Source: Gymnopus androsaceus JB14
Taxonomy: Eukaryota; Basidiomycota; Agaricomycetes; Agaricales; Omphalotaceae
Assembly: GCA_009733575.1 (NCBI GenBank)
Contig: ML769417.1
Span: forward strand, 290,576 to 354,575
Direction of reading: 5' to 3'
DNA length: 64,000 nt
Part shown: positions 44,468 through 55,140 of the stretch, piece by piece
How the letters are laid out: each line of letters opens with the position of its first letter
How positions within the stretch are numbered: the first letter of the stretch is position 1
Notes under the pieces: generated by a model
Databases searched by the model: none
Told to the model about the DNA's origin: nothing
Seen by the model: the letters and a program-made list of their open reading frames with translations, nothing else
Translations under genes and position numbers: made by a program

Positions 44468-46299
44468 CTAAACATGTCCAACATCGGGCTTGAAGTCGGG
44501 GTCAATATGCTTGCTGGAGATATCGTCCATCGCATAGCTCTGCTCTCGGGTAACATCAACATGGACCTTATAAAGATTAGTGAGCGATCAATGAGATAGT
44601 TATCCGTGCATTACATACCTGAGGTCCACCTCGACTCGATATACCATGGCGGTCTATAGATAGGAAGTTGACCTCTTTGACATTGCCGGAGGTACCATGG
44701 GTGCTCTCTTGGCCTTTGCGGAGCTTGTTTCGCGAGTTCAAATTCTATTATATTTTGAAAAATGTTTCATTAGTGTTCAAACTTAAATGAACAGGCAGCC
44801 CTAAAACTTACGAGGAACAAAGTATTACTGGCACAACGGAAAAAATCAGCAATCAAGGTTCGGAAAGATGAGTATTAACATACGAGTACAAACGAGCTGT
44901 TGATGAAAAATTATAAGCGCTTTGGTCAAGTTTAGGCTTCACAGACATACCTTGCGACCAAGCGAACAGTTGGTGCATTCCCGTGGTGGGGCTGTTAATC
45001 TATTTGGCGATGATTATTGCTCGGTATTATCAATCCAGAAGGAGAAACTCACCACTGCAGCTATATGACCGATCTGTTAAGAGACGCATCATCAGTGATT
45101 TTAAACCCACCAGTAACAGAAAAGGCATACAGTAAAAAGAGTGACAGGAAGAGCGCATTCGACCGCAACCAGCATGAGATTGAACAACATCCAATCGGTT
45201 TCTGTTGACCATGTCAAAAAAGATTTAGGATATAGACAATAACTGAACTTACGCTTGAAACCAGTTCTTCGGTAGACCAACGTCGCAATAAAAGATAACC
45301 TAAAAACACCAAGTCAATCCAGTAGCGTATAAAGAGTAACAAGGTATGTTCATACATGACCGTCATATCTGCTGCAATAGCGGTGGACTCCCATGCCACA
45401 GCAATAGGGATGAACTTCGCATATTGTGCGGTTGATTTGACAGTGATGAGGAGACTGAAAGACTCGTACAATCCCAGAACTAATTGGATGATCCCAAGGA
45501 CAGTAACTAAAGCGAAAAGGCCATTGGCAAGCAAAGGATGTTGTCGTCCCAGCATTTTGCGAGTTCTGTTCACCAGGAACATCTGGGGAAGCCTCTTTAG
45601 TTTGCGTTCTTGAATCCTTAGAAGTAAACACCTACTTGGGTGGGCACAGCAGTTCTATCCAGGCATAAAATGAGGTCAGAAAATCGATGAAAGAAAGCGC
45701 GAGCTCGAGGCATACAAAACGATAAAGATTGGGCTAGTGTCGTATTGCTGCAGGGAATAGTAGTAAGCGCTCTATACCTGCGTTATTCCAAAGGTGTGCT
45801 TACCCAATGAGCTGCATACAAAGTCGCAAAATTGCCAAATTGATCCACGGTGTACATCCAAATATACTAAGCACAAGTTCATGACTCGGATGGAATGATG
45901 AAGAGATAAAGACTTACCTGCCAAGATACAGCAACATGAGAAACATCAACGGCTATAATCCAAAAGACAAGTGCGCTGAGGAATGTCATCTAAGCTTCTC
46001 GAATTGGAGAAGTAAATATGGACTATCGTGCGTACCGAATAGGCCACTAACAGAATAGTCAACACAGGTGATATGGGATTAAAAGGTCAAAGTTACGCAC
46101 ACTGTCGTTGAACTTGCTGGTGAAGTATGATACCCATTCTACAAAAAAAAAGGGGCCCGTAAGCGATAGACACATCGCATACACAGAGGTGCCTACGCAT
46201 GAACAGAATCCCGAAGAGGAACGAGTTAAAGAGAACACCGATCTGAATAGCGCCCATGGTTTCCGCTAGAGCTTGCGTGGTAACTTCTAACGTAGCCAT
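44468..46299 (-). CDS. DUF6534-like multi-pass membrane protein
   Basis: Agaric-expanded membrane protein family, role unknown. ATG 46299: MATLEVTTQALAETMGAIQI, then GVLFNSFLFGILFM joined across an intron to QWVSYFTSKFND. Later exons give FWIIAVDVSHVAVSWQYIWM, TVDQFGNFATLYAAHW and LLANGLFALVTVLGIIQLVL. Helix 6-7 exons read AVAWESTAIAADMTV, RRWSTEELVSS and TETDWMLFNLMLVAVECALP. The cytosolic tail NSRNKLRKGQESTHGTSG, VHVDVTREQSYAMDDIS ends with DVGHV and a TAG at 44468-44470. The splice joins are consistent and I saw no lesion. It lies next to a second, broken relative on the same strand (46838-47270). Confidence 0.75.
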
Positions 46300-46837
46300 T
46301 GTGCTAGAAGGTGCTGAGGATAAAGAACGAGGTGGAGAAGCCTACGACTGGCAGCAGATTTATGTAGTCGGACACTAAAGAATTAGATCCCATCGCTGAC
46401 CGCACCCGAGTCTCGGCCTTGCATCAAGCAAACACAAGCCGCCGAACTTTTTAACGTTATGGTTCTTTCCGTTTCTGAGTTGCTAGGCGGGAACAGTGAT
46501 AGTAACAGCTATATTGGATGCAAACTGGTAGATCTTGTCCATAGAGAACTTATCATACCGTCTGTGCACTCAGAAGTTAGTATTAGTAGTTTTCCAAGGC
46601 AAACGAGTTCGCAGAAATAGAGCCCGGAAGCAGCCCACGCTAAGAAACGACATGGCTTGATGTGCGCGCAGTCTGCTCAGAATCTGTCGCCCCCAAGTAA
46701 TAATTTGTCTCTTGATTTCGGCCACCTTAAAGTTAGTCGACGAATGATGAGTTGAACAGCATGGGAGAGCAATTCTTCTATATAAAAACCCCTATGCTTT
46801 TCAGAATTCTTGACAACCACCGATTCAAGCGATATCA

Positions 46838-47270
46838 TCAAAATATCATGGTGATTCCCGGGGTAATGATATTCCAGTTGCTGAAAGGAAGAAGCTGAGG
46901 AATGAGGATGGGCCATGTGGCAGTGGATCTCGGCACGGTGTAAGCACATGACTTAAGCGTCAAAGCGTTCCATATTGAGTCTATATAAAGATTCAAGTAT
47001 CCTGTCTGTTCTTTGAGAGTCACCCTGTAATTTCTTGATCCATTGGAATGCCCGAAATAATTATGTATGAGGTTAGGATATGTCAGAAGAAAAGAAACGA
47101 TGAACATTAGAAGTACCCAGGTACACGGTTGGAACCAAGCGAAGAACAAGCAGACCCTCTGATCCTGCATCCAATCCTCGGCGCCATATTGGGTATAAGT
47201 GAATACATAAATCAATGAAAAAACTGCAGCCGCTTATATATACACTGGCAATAAAATCTTCCTCGGACAT
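46838..47270 (-). pseudogene. DUF6534-like N-terminal fragment, frameshifted
   Basis: MSEEDFIASVYISGCSF continues, after a one-base shift in a run of six T (about 47217-47222), as LIYVFTYTQYGAEDWMQDQ. After another frame change it reads LLMFIVSFLLTYPNLIHNYF with GHSNGSRN. This matches the first helices and the YLxTNxG loop of DUF6534 proteins only loosely. The rest of the protein is not found. Likely a truncated relative of the gene at 44468-46299. Confidence 0.4.
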
Positions 47271-48248
47271 CTTGCCTTTGGAATTGCTTCCGCTTAGATT
47301 TGGCTTAGATTGCCACTCTCTCTTCTCACAGTCTTTACCAATTGATGAGAATGGCGACCCAATCGAACCAAGTTATAAATCTACTTCGACAGTAATATGG
47401 TATGTCCCTTTTTGTTGGAAATTCCAAATTACCCATTACTGATATTGCTTAGAGTGCCGTTCAAATGCCAAATTTCACGGGCACTGAAAAGCTGATTAGT
47501 TCCATTGAGGCGAGTGCTATAGTAAATCAGGGGTATGAACTTTGTGACTTACTATTTAGAGCTTTTGGAGAAAGATCTAAATTAGTCCGCCAAAGCTGGG
47601 TATACGAATGACCCGAGTGCGGAAGCTGAAAGCACCTAAATTGGAAAGTTTATAAGTACGCTCTCCCATTTTGAATCAAGAGAATATCTGGTAATGAATG
47701 AAGAGGGCAGAACCCTCCAATGATTGAGATATGAAGGAAAGGTTTCACATACAAGTCACTTGTGGGTAGATTCGTAACTCGTTCATGAATGAAATTTTGA
47801 TGGAATTGGGAAACCGTTGGAAAAGCGCCAATATAGCGGGGGTGGGGTATCAGTAAAACTTTACAGGTGGAGATTACCACTATATACCGCTATGTATGCC
47901 TTGTGTGATAATCAGATTTAACATCTGAAAGGAAAGTTAAAGTAAGTATGATATTGTGGACCGTATGATTATTCTTACAATTTACAAGGCAAGAAGGCTA
48001 TAGTGACTGAGCAGAGTAATACATCGAATATACTATTGTCAATAGCATTGACCTCCCTCCTATTGGACTGCTTAATCAGTCATAGGAAAGTCCCACTCCA
48101 AGGTTCGCCATGTCTAAAACTATGGACCCTTATGGACCTCGTAGGATATAAAGTACATCTCATCTGATGTATGACATGTACTAACAGGGTTCATTGATAC
48201 ATATACATAGTACATATCGTATCGCTATTGCCGCGGGATGCGTTATTT
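47271..48248. other. Intergenic region
   Basis: No gene supported. The frames at 47215-47442 and 47650-47880 are short and of no recognised family. Confidence 0.35.
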
Positions 48249-50532
48249 CTACAGTAGTTGCCACGAAATCAGAACAGAATCAGGATCGAAAACACAATAC
48301 GTTCGAACCCACGATATACCCGTAAAATAATCTCCGTAAACCCGAGAACAATCGCCGTTGGTCGAGATAGAACTTGGCCCGCATCGGAGATGACTTGAAG
48401 GCTGGGCAACTCGGGAGGCAGAGACACTGAGTGCTGAAAATGACTATGATAAACTGCGCGCGCCTCCAGAGTGCACCATCCATCATCCGGCCTAGGTTCA
48501 ACACTGTACTTGAGCACAATGTTCATGTTGATATTTCGTAGTGCCCATTGCGCAGAAATTCTGTCTAGATACCCAACAATGTGTTTGATATACGTGTGGG
48601 ATAATAGCCTATATTATCTGACCTTGCTACAATCACGCTATAGATTCTATATCCATGCGATAATCCGTTTGTGCTGAATGGCTTGAAGGGTCGGCGACCG
48701 TACGACTAAAGCCAAGGAATGGACTCACCAAGTCCTCAGTAATGCCGTAGCTATTATGATCTTGAGTTATGTATAATTAAAGGGTTTACTTGAGAGAGAG
48801 TAATGGTCAGAGGTGGAAAGAATCCAGAACAATGCAAGAATTACTCACTGATTCGTTCAGCCAATTCCACTAACACGCATTAGCTCAACATCCAAAAGCC
48901 ATTTCAGACGGCGATCTGAGTGAGCGAAGCGGATACTGCGCGGTCAAGTATACGACGCATCACACCGCTACTAGTATTCCACCAGCATTGGGCATCGGGT
49001 ATTTCGGGTGAACACTCCTTTTGTAGCTTCGCCTAAATAATCTAATAAATATATTTACTACCTGTTACGCTAATATCCGCCACAAACACAGTTTACCCTT
49101 CCTCCGTCTTCCACAGCTCTATAGACGTCGATCTGGAGGATCAGCACGATTTTCGAATTGCGCTTTGATGAGTTAGAAGATAAACAGAATGAAGAAAAAT
49201 GGAAGGAAAGGCTTACCTGTGGGTTTTGATCGACGCTAGCTTCCCAACTGAGGGAGCAGCACAACCCGGGGCTTTGGATGAGATTTTGCTCGAAACCCTC
49301 TTCTAGTGATAGAATGCTATTCTGCAGCTCTTTCATCATCATCAAGGACCTACGAATGGTGCGATTGAGTACGAGAATGAACGGAAGGAATCAAGAAATA
49401 TGCACCTAATCCATCCGTATCTTGGCAGCTCACTACTACATGGTATTTCCACCATGCCCTACTTCTGTCTCTATTTTTCTCCGTTTTATGTACTGTCTTC
49501 ACTGCCGTCGTGTTGCTTTGTCTCACGAAGACTCGGAGCTTGTAGATTTTTTATCCTGTATCAGCGCGAGTAGCAGTAGGAAGGAAAAATCGAAGGATAA
49601 AATCGAAAGAGGAAACCAGCAATCGAAACGGAAACGAGTGTTTTGCTTAGTATGTATAAGCAGGTATGCACCTATGTACACAACAGCACTAAGATGAAAA
49701 ACAGTCGATATAGAAGTGTAGAAGTCAAGAAGCGTCGGGGCGATAAACTGCCAATGACGTGTCCAAACCGTTGCTCGAGGTGACCAAGCTGCCTTGATAG
49801 CTCTCTCTCTCAAGCTCTGGTATTAGTTCAACGCGTATTGACGGATTGTCACAGATTCTTGAGAGTGGATGTCCGTAATTCTGAATGATCTTTGTGAAGA
49901 GTGAAGAGTTGGTTAGAGTCTAGACTGAGATTCAAACCGTAGCAGCACCTGTATTTCCGTACCGTTGATATTATGTTTTACGCGTTTCCTAGGTGGATCC
50001 CAACGCTATGGTTCCTGTTCAGCCTCTTTTTGTAATCCTCTTCGAAGTTGTGCTTCCAGTAATGGGTCCAGCTTGAAGTAGAGAAGAAATTTGCCGCATT
50101 TGGATTTGACAGGAAGAGAGAAGCAAGTAGTAGAAGAAGATTGATGGCGGTGGTTCAACGGCTAAAGCCGGCGTCATTCATTCCGGTACGTCATCATTGT
50201 TGGTCCTTTCATTGCACTCATCGAGTCGATTCAGCTAAGAAGAAGTGATGCATACCTCCTACTTCACTTGTACTACCATCTATGAAGGCTTGCGCTTGGA
50301 CGGTGACGGGGCCATCTAACAGCTTCTCCTCCGGCTGCAAAATGGGGCGGAGACACTCTTCTCCTTCCACTTCGCGCCGCTCGATAGAGTGAAATTGGCA
50401 ATGTTTTTGCCAGTTCCCTCTGTTGTTGACACCTATATTGCCTATGGCGTGGAGCATCATAATTTTCCGAGTCCGACATTGAACGCAGAGCACGGAGAAC
50501 CTGCCCGTCGTTGTTGATATTGCCTTTTGCAT
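48249..50532 (-). CDS. Unrecognised gene with a CxxC...HCxxH segment
   Basis: The first exon (50251-50532) starts MQKAISTTTGRFSVLCVQC and continues RGNWQKHCQFH. The spaced C-x2-C and H-C-x2-H could bind zinc. It ends LDGPVTVQAQAFIDGSTSEV at a GT donor. Further coding-like minus-strand pieces follow: KCGKFLLYFKLDPLLEAQLR (about 50090-50030), SPRATVWTRHWQFIAPTLLD (about 49780-49720), QNSILSLEEGFEQNLIQSPG (about 49330-49270) and PRPDDGWCTLEARAVYHSHF (about 48490-48430). I cannot prove they form one gene. CpG is normal. No family recognised. Confidence 0.35.
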
Positions 50533-50991
50533 ATGGTTCTGGGGGTCAGCGGAAATTATTTCCGTGTTTATTTGGGCTGCAAATGAATGGGGGGCTATGC
50601 GAAATGAAATAAGGCCTATGTTCTTTTCGGCCTGGGCCTTTGGTTTCCATAGTTTTCAATTCATTTTGACCCAAACAAGTTCAAAAAAACAATCGACCTC
50701 CAGAACCATATGCAAAAGGCAATATGTGACATTGTCAATGGATACTAGCAACACTTGGTACAATAGATAGGTATACTGGTACGCGAGTACGGAGTTCTTT
50801 TTTTTGTGATTTTATTTATGCAACGGTTCCAATAGGCACGCTAAACAAACCAGCACATTTAAAAGAAATCATGACAAGCAAAAGGAATGGCTGGTCAGCC
50901 ATGGTAAATCGGAAGAGGAAATCCACGAAAGAGAAAGAGTTGTTCAATATATGAATCCCTGCCACAACACTATTCAATCCATTAGTACATC
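50533..50991. other. Intergenic region
   Basis: No gene; 3' flank of the secreted repeat protein gene and 5' flank of the gene starting at 50532. Confidence 0.4.
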
Positions 50992-52007
50992 CTAGTCGTG
51001 GTCACGATCTCGCTCTTGGCTGTCTCCGTGGCGTCGAGCAGCAAGACGTTCTCCTCGCTCTCGACTATTGTCGTCTCCGTGCCTGCGAGCAGTGAGACGT
51101 CCACGCTCGCGACTATTACCTCGTTCCGGACTGTCTCCGTGTCTGCGAGCAGTGAGACGATGGTCTGTGTCATCACCTCTCTCTTGGCTATCTCCGTGGC
51201 GTCGAGCAGCAAGATGCTCTCCTCGCTCTCGACTGTCATCTCCTCCGTGCCTGCGAGCAGTAAGACGTGCGCGCTCGCGACTATTACCTCGTTCCTGACT
51301 GTCTCCGTGTCTGCGAGCAGTGAGACGACCATGGTCTGGGTCATCACCTCTCTCTTGGCTATCTCCGTGGCGTCGAGCAGCAAGACGCTCTCCTCGCTCT
51401 CGACTGTCGTCTCCCCCGTGCCTGCGAGCAGTAAGACGTCCGCGCTCGCGACTGTTACCTCGTTCCTGACTGTCTCCGTGTCTGCGAGCAGTGAGAAGGC
51501 CATGGTCTGGGTCATCACCTCTTTCTTTGCTATCTCCGTGGCGTCGAGCAGCAAGACGCTCTCCTCGCTCTCGACTATCGCCGTCTCCGTGCCTGCGAGT
51601 AGCGAGACGTCCACGCTCTCGACTGTCACCTCGCTCTTGACTGTCTCCGTGTTTCCGAGCAGTGAGACGACGTTCATCATCTTTCTCTTGGCTATCTCCG
51701 TTGCTGTCTCCGTTGCGGCGAGTAGTAAGACGACCGCGGTCTCCGCCGTCTGCGCGTTCTCGACTATCTCCGTGTCTGCGAGCAGCGAGGCCCTGAATGC
51801 CGCCGTGACTGTCCACCGAGTGTAAAGAACGTCCCACACGCTCAGTTTCGATGTCGGAGACGAGCTCATTGAACGGGGAATTGAGGTTGAGCTAGATGAT
51901 AGTCAGCGAGAGAAAAAACAGTGAGCGGAAATACATACAGGGATGGCTGAAGTGGTAGACAACACAGCGGCAAGAACAAAAATGACAAAGTTTCGATTGA
52001 ACAGCAT
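50992..52007 (-). CDS. Secreted repeat protein with dibasic sites (kexin-processed peptide candidate)
   Basis: Two exons, 51939-52007 and 50992-51891, joined by a 47-nt GT-AG intron in phase 0. Exon 1 is a signal peptide, MLFNRNFVIFVLAAVLSTTS then AIP. The mature part starts LNLNSPFNELVSDIETERVG and becomes 14 tandem units of about 15-21 residues, each opening with (A/T)R(R/K)HGD or a close variant. Three unit types rotate: HGDSQERGNSRERGRLT, HGGDDSRERGERLA and HGDSQERGDDPDHGRLT. Each unit boundary is a dibasic pair (RR, once RK), the cleavage site of the Golgi protease Kex2. Total about 320 residues, very hydrophilic, no cysteine in the repeats. Known fungal analogues are repellent-type and other kexin-processed repeat proteins; homology to any is not shown. 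It could alternatively be a structural disordered protein. Confidence 0.75.
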
Positions 52008-52130
52008 GGTGATAACGATAGGTAAGAACAGAAGGTTATTGAATCAGTGCGCGCCTGAGATAGAGTCTGCAGTAGTATCTCGCTGAGGGCTAAGTTGGGA
52101 TACTGAGAGTACAATGCGAACGCAGTCCAA

Positions 52131-52140
52131 CATTTATACC
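52131..52140 (-). promoter_or_regulatory. TATA box of the secreted repeat protein gene
   Basis: The minus strand reads GGTATAAATG, about 125 bp before the ATG at 52007. Position and sequence fit a fungal TATA element and support transcription of this gene. Confidence 0.5.
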
Positions 52141-55140
52141 TTTTTTCATTCCGGTGAATAGTGCATAGCCGAAATAACGAAGGCCATACCAACATGAATA
52201 CAAACATGAAGTTGGTTCTTCCGAGAGAAACGTTGCACAAATACAGAAATTGGAGTAGGAATGTAATCCCTAACTTTCAGCCGCAGCAGCATACTTTTTG
52301 AGGAGGTTGAGTATCCGTACAAAATAAGGCCACGCCAAGACCAATGGGCTGAGATTTTTATTCGAAAAACGTCGTACGAATGCAGGAGTTTTGTGTGTAG
52401 TCCCAAGCCAAGCATTTGGTCATAACAGTGTATATGTTAACTGGGCGTCTGAAGTGAAGGTGAGTGTGTGCGTGATTGATCGAGGAGCCTTAGAAGCCTT
52501 GGATATGAGACTATGAGAAGATTGCTGTGTATACGCAGTGAGTCCAGAGAATCTTTATTGCTCTTACAGATGGGCCAAGAAAATTCTACCGTCGGATTCA
52601 TCGGTTCTATTTGAACCGGGCAGGAGATGTTACGTCTCGCGTCGGGGAAGTTTTATCCTCGAAAGAAAATGCTTGGCGAGCTTTTGTGAGCGAAAGGCAA
52701 GGAAATCGACTCGAAATCTGGGCTGTCTAATTTCGGATAGAGCGGTTGGATCTGGTCGTCATGGGCTCCCGCAAGTAATGGAATGGGCGAGGGTTGCTGG
52801 AGAGCAGGCGCGCGTGACGTGACATAACGTGTCGTTCTGATCATCCGTGTGATATCAAACAAAGTTTGTGATGAAACTCTTCGGGAGGAGATTCGAGAAA
52901 GATAAATACCGGTAAAGTAGTGTGTGAAGAGCTAATTCTCAATCAATTCAAACCTGATAATGGTCACTGGTGGCACTGCTGAACTGGCCCTCCTCGTATT
53001 CCTTCTTCAGAATGTGTCGCTTGCACTGGCAGCCTGAGCAACTCGGAAGTTAGTTCTATTCCCTCTAACTTATGGTTTTCAGTGACTTTTGTGTGATTTT
53101 TCCAGTCAACTTCAAGCCCTCCAACCACCTCCTCCACTCCCACTCTGTACATGTACTGAGATCAGCGTGTTGCATCTGTGTTTATGGGTATTGGATATTG
53201 TCCTGAACAACACATGCGCTTGAGACTAGGATAGGCTGAGATCGATGGATTGGGTTATGGTGGTATTATGTTGGTGCAGGCTGGTCGGTGTGAGGTGGCC
53301 TGGGAGGCTCGGGAAAGTCGTCATCAGTGTGGGTAGATGGCAGAAGAGGCCATAGCTCGATTCGGAAGAAGACGGGAGTTTTCGGCTCGACTAATTTTAA
53401 TAATAAGAATTCGTCTCCTGTAGATCTCTAACGAGTCATTTTATTCACTCTTCTTTCTCCTTCTCCCAGTGCTAGATATCTAAACGTATGTCTTGATCAT
53501 TCCCGCTTGCAGTGCTAGGCCATCACGTACCATGCATTACCTCCGTGACCTCCTATGCATTTGCTGCATCCGTGGACGTGAATATTGTGGCGAGTCTGAG
53601 GCTTCAATGGAAGAATACTGCTTGTACAGACATCGGAGGTGTGAAGTGATACATATGCAGCGCAACTTCACGAATGCTGTTGGGATCTATTCCTTTCTCT
53701 CAATCAAATTGCAGAGCCAAGTGCAGAAACATCGAGCCTTAAGCACTCCCTCTCTTTTTCTAATACGACAGCAGTCATGAATTTAAATTTGGCTTCGAGA
53801 TTCAGTGAAGTACCCATCCTCTTCAATCTTGAATAAGATCAGAAATACAAGCCGGAAAATGTACTGTAAGTTCAAGTTGTAACGAGGAGTTTATACTTCT
53901 CAACTCAGCTCTGAATCTTATCGGTATGTGTTCGCATCATTGAATGTTGACGAAGTGTCGGTTTGCCTTGATTGGTTTGTTGGAGGAGAGAAGGAAGCCA
54001 AAGGTAAGTTTTGTACTTCAAGTTCGTTTCGTTGTTACCAAATTTGGTATCGTGTAATTTTGTTTGAATTCTGTCTCCAGCGATTTACTCCTCATTACCA
54101 CCCTCCTGCTACCCATCTTTACTCTTCTCCCCTTCCTCCGCATCCTACCCTCATGAATCGACTATATAACCTGATTTTCAGTCATTACCTGTGTCGACCT
54201 TCGACATACATAATCAGATTATATCACACTCCCTCAGTTTGTTCCATGCGTTCTCCAGTGTGACTCGTTATAGCCTTACATAGGGCACTACTATCATGAT
54301 TTGGAGTGAACTGTGACAAGGATGCACTTACCACTGGCAGTTGCGCTTTGGGTTCATAATTATTCATTTACCACTGGAAGGTTATAAGGGTTCAACCGTA
54401 CAGTAAGCGCCGAGTAAGTTGCGAGTAAGTGTCACTTTGTCCGCCACCACATCAGCGCAACCTTGGAGCTCAACTCAGCGCACGCCGCTTTCCGAGTCTC
54501 AGTTCTATATCCAATTCAGTCCCATATCCTTCCAGCTGAAACGGCTGGGTTACTCAAAGCAGCGCGGCTGGGTGTCCGGAGCGAACGAGGTTTTTAAAGA
54601 CGATCGATAAGAAGACAGCAAAACGAGAAGTTTTCAAATTTGGTCAATAGAGAGCGGTTGAGCAGTTATGCTTGGTTCAGTGGAACACGAAAGATCGACT
54701 TAGGAAAGACTTGTTCTTGTAGCTGGGTGGGGGATGCTGGAGGATTTCGCTAGTGGGTGGGCTCTCAGAAGAATCAGGTTTCGTTTGTTTCACCTTACAA
54801 TTTCAACCGCCGCCGGAGCCGCTATTTCATGCCTCCAAATTTGTGATTCAGATGCATGAACGGCACGTTATAAATGAATGTAAGTAATATGTTTGATAAA
54901 ACAATGGCACGATCTTGCGCAGAACCTGGATTCGACTTGGATTCGACTGGCAGAAGGATACTACAATATTCCTCTTCCCATCTCCATCCTGTAGACTTCA
55001 CTGTGTCATGACTGCTACTTTTTCAATGATTAAGTAACTTAGTCTTGAAGTCAGCTGTAATCTGTGTCTGTTATCCGGTCCACTTTCACAGAAATAACTG
55101 CCTCCTCTTCTCCTCGACTTTCACCAAACTGCAGTCTACG
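52141..55140. other. 3 kb without recognised gene
   Basis: Scattered frames (52538-52822, 53493-53780, 53928-54263, 54419-54610) have no recognisable domain and do not join into a model. CpG is normal. A small unannotated secreted protein or non-coding transcript could hide here, but I see no evidence for one. Confidence 0.35.

Noticed and set aside
48290..48320. B-box-like GTTCGAACCC as a tRNA gene
   Set aside because: There is no A-box or pairing acceptor ends at the right distance, and it falls in a coding-like stretch.
50998..51825. A long open frame on the plus strand over the repeat gene, and another in the third minus frame
   Set aside because: They arise because the tandem repeat lacks stops in several frames. 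Only the minus frame that splices to the signal peptide has a start, an intron and a TATA box.
50998..51825. Regular repeats resembling a CRISPR array
   Set aside because: The units are direct coding repeats with changing spacing and no unique spacers, in a fungal nuclear context.
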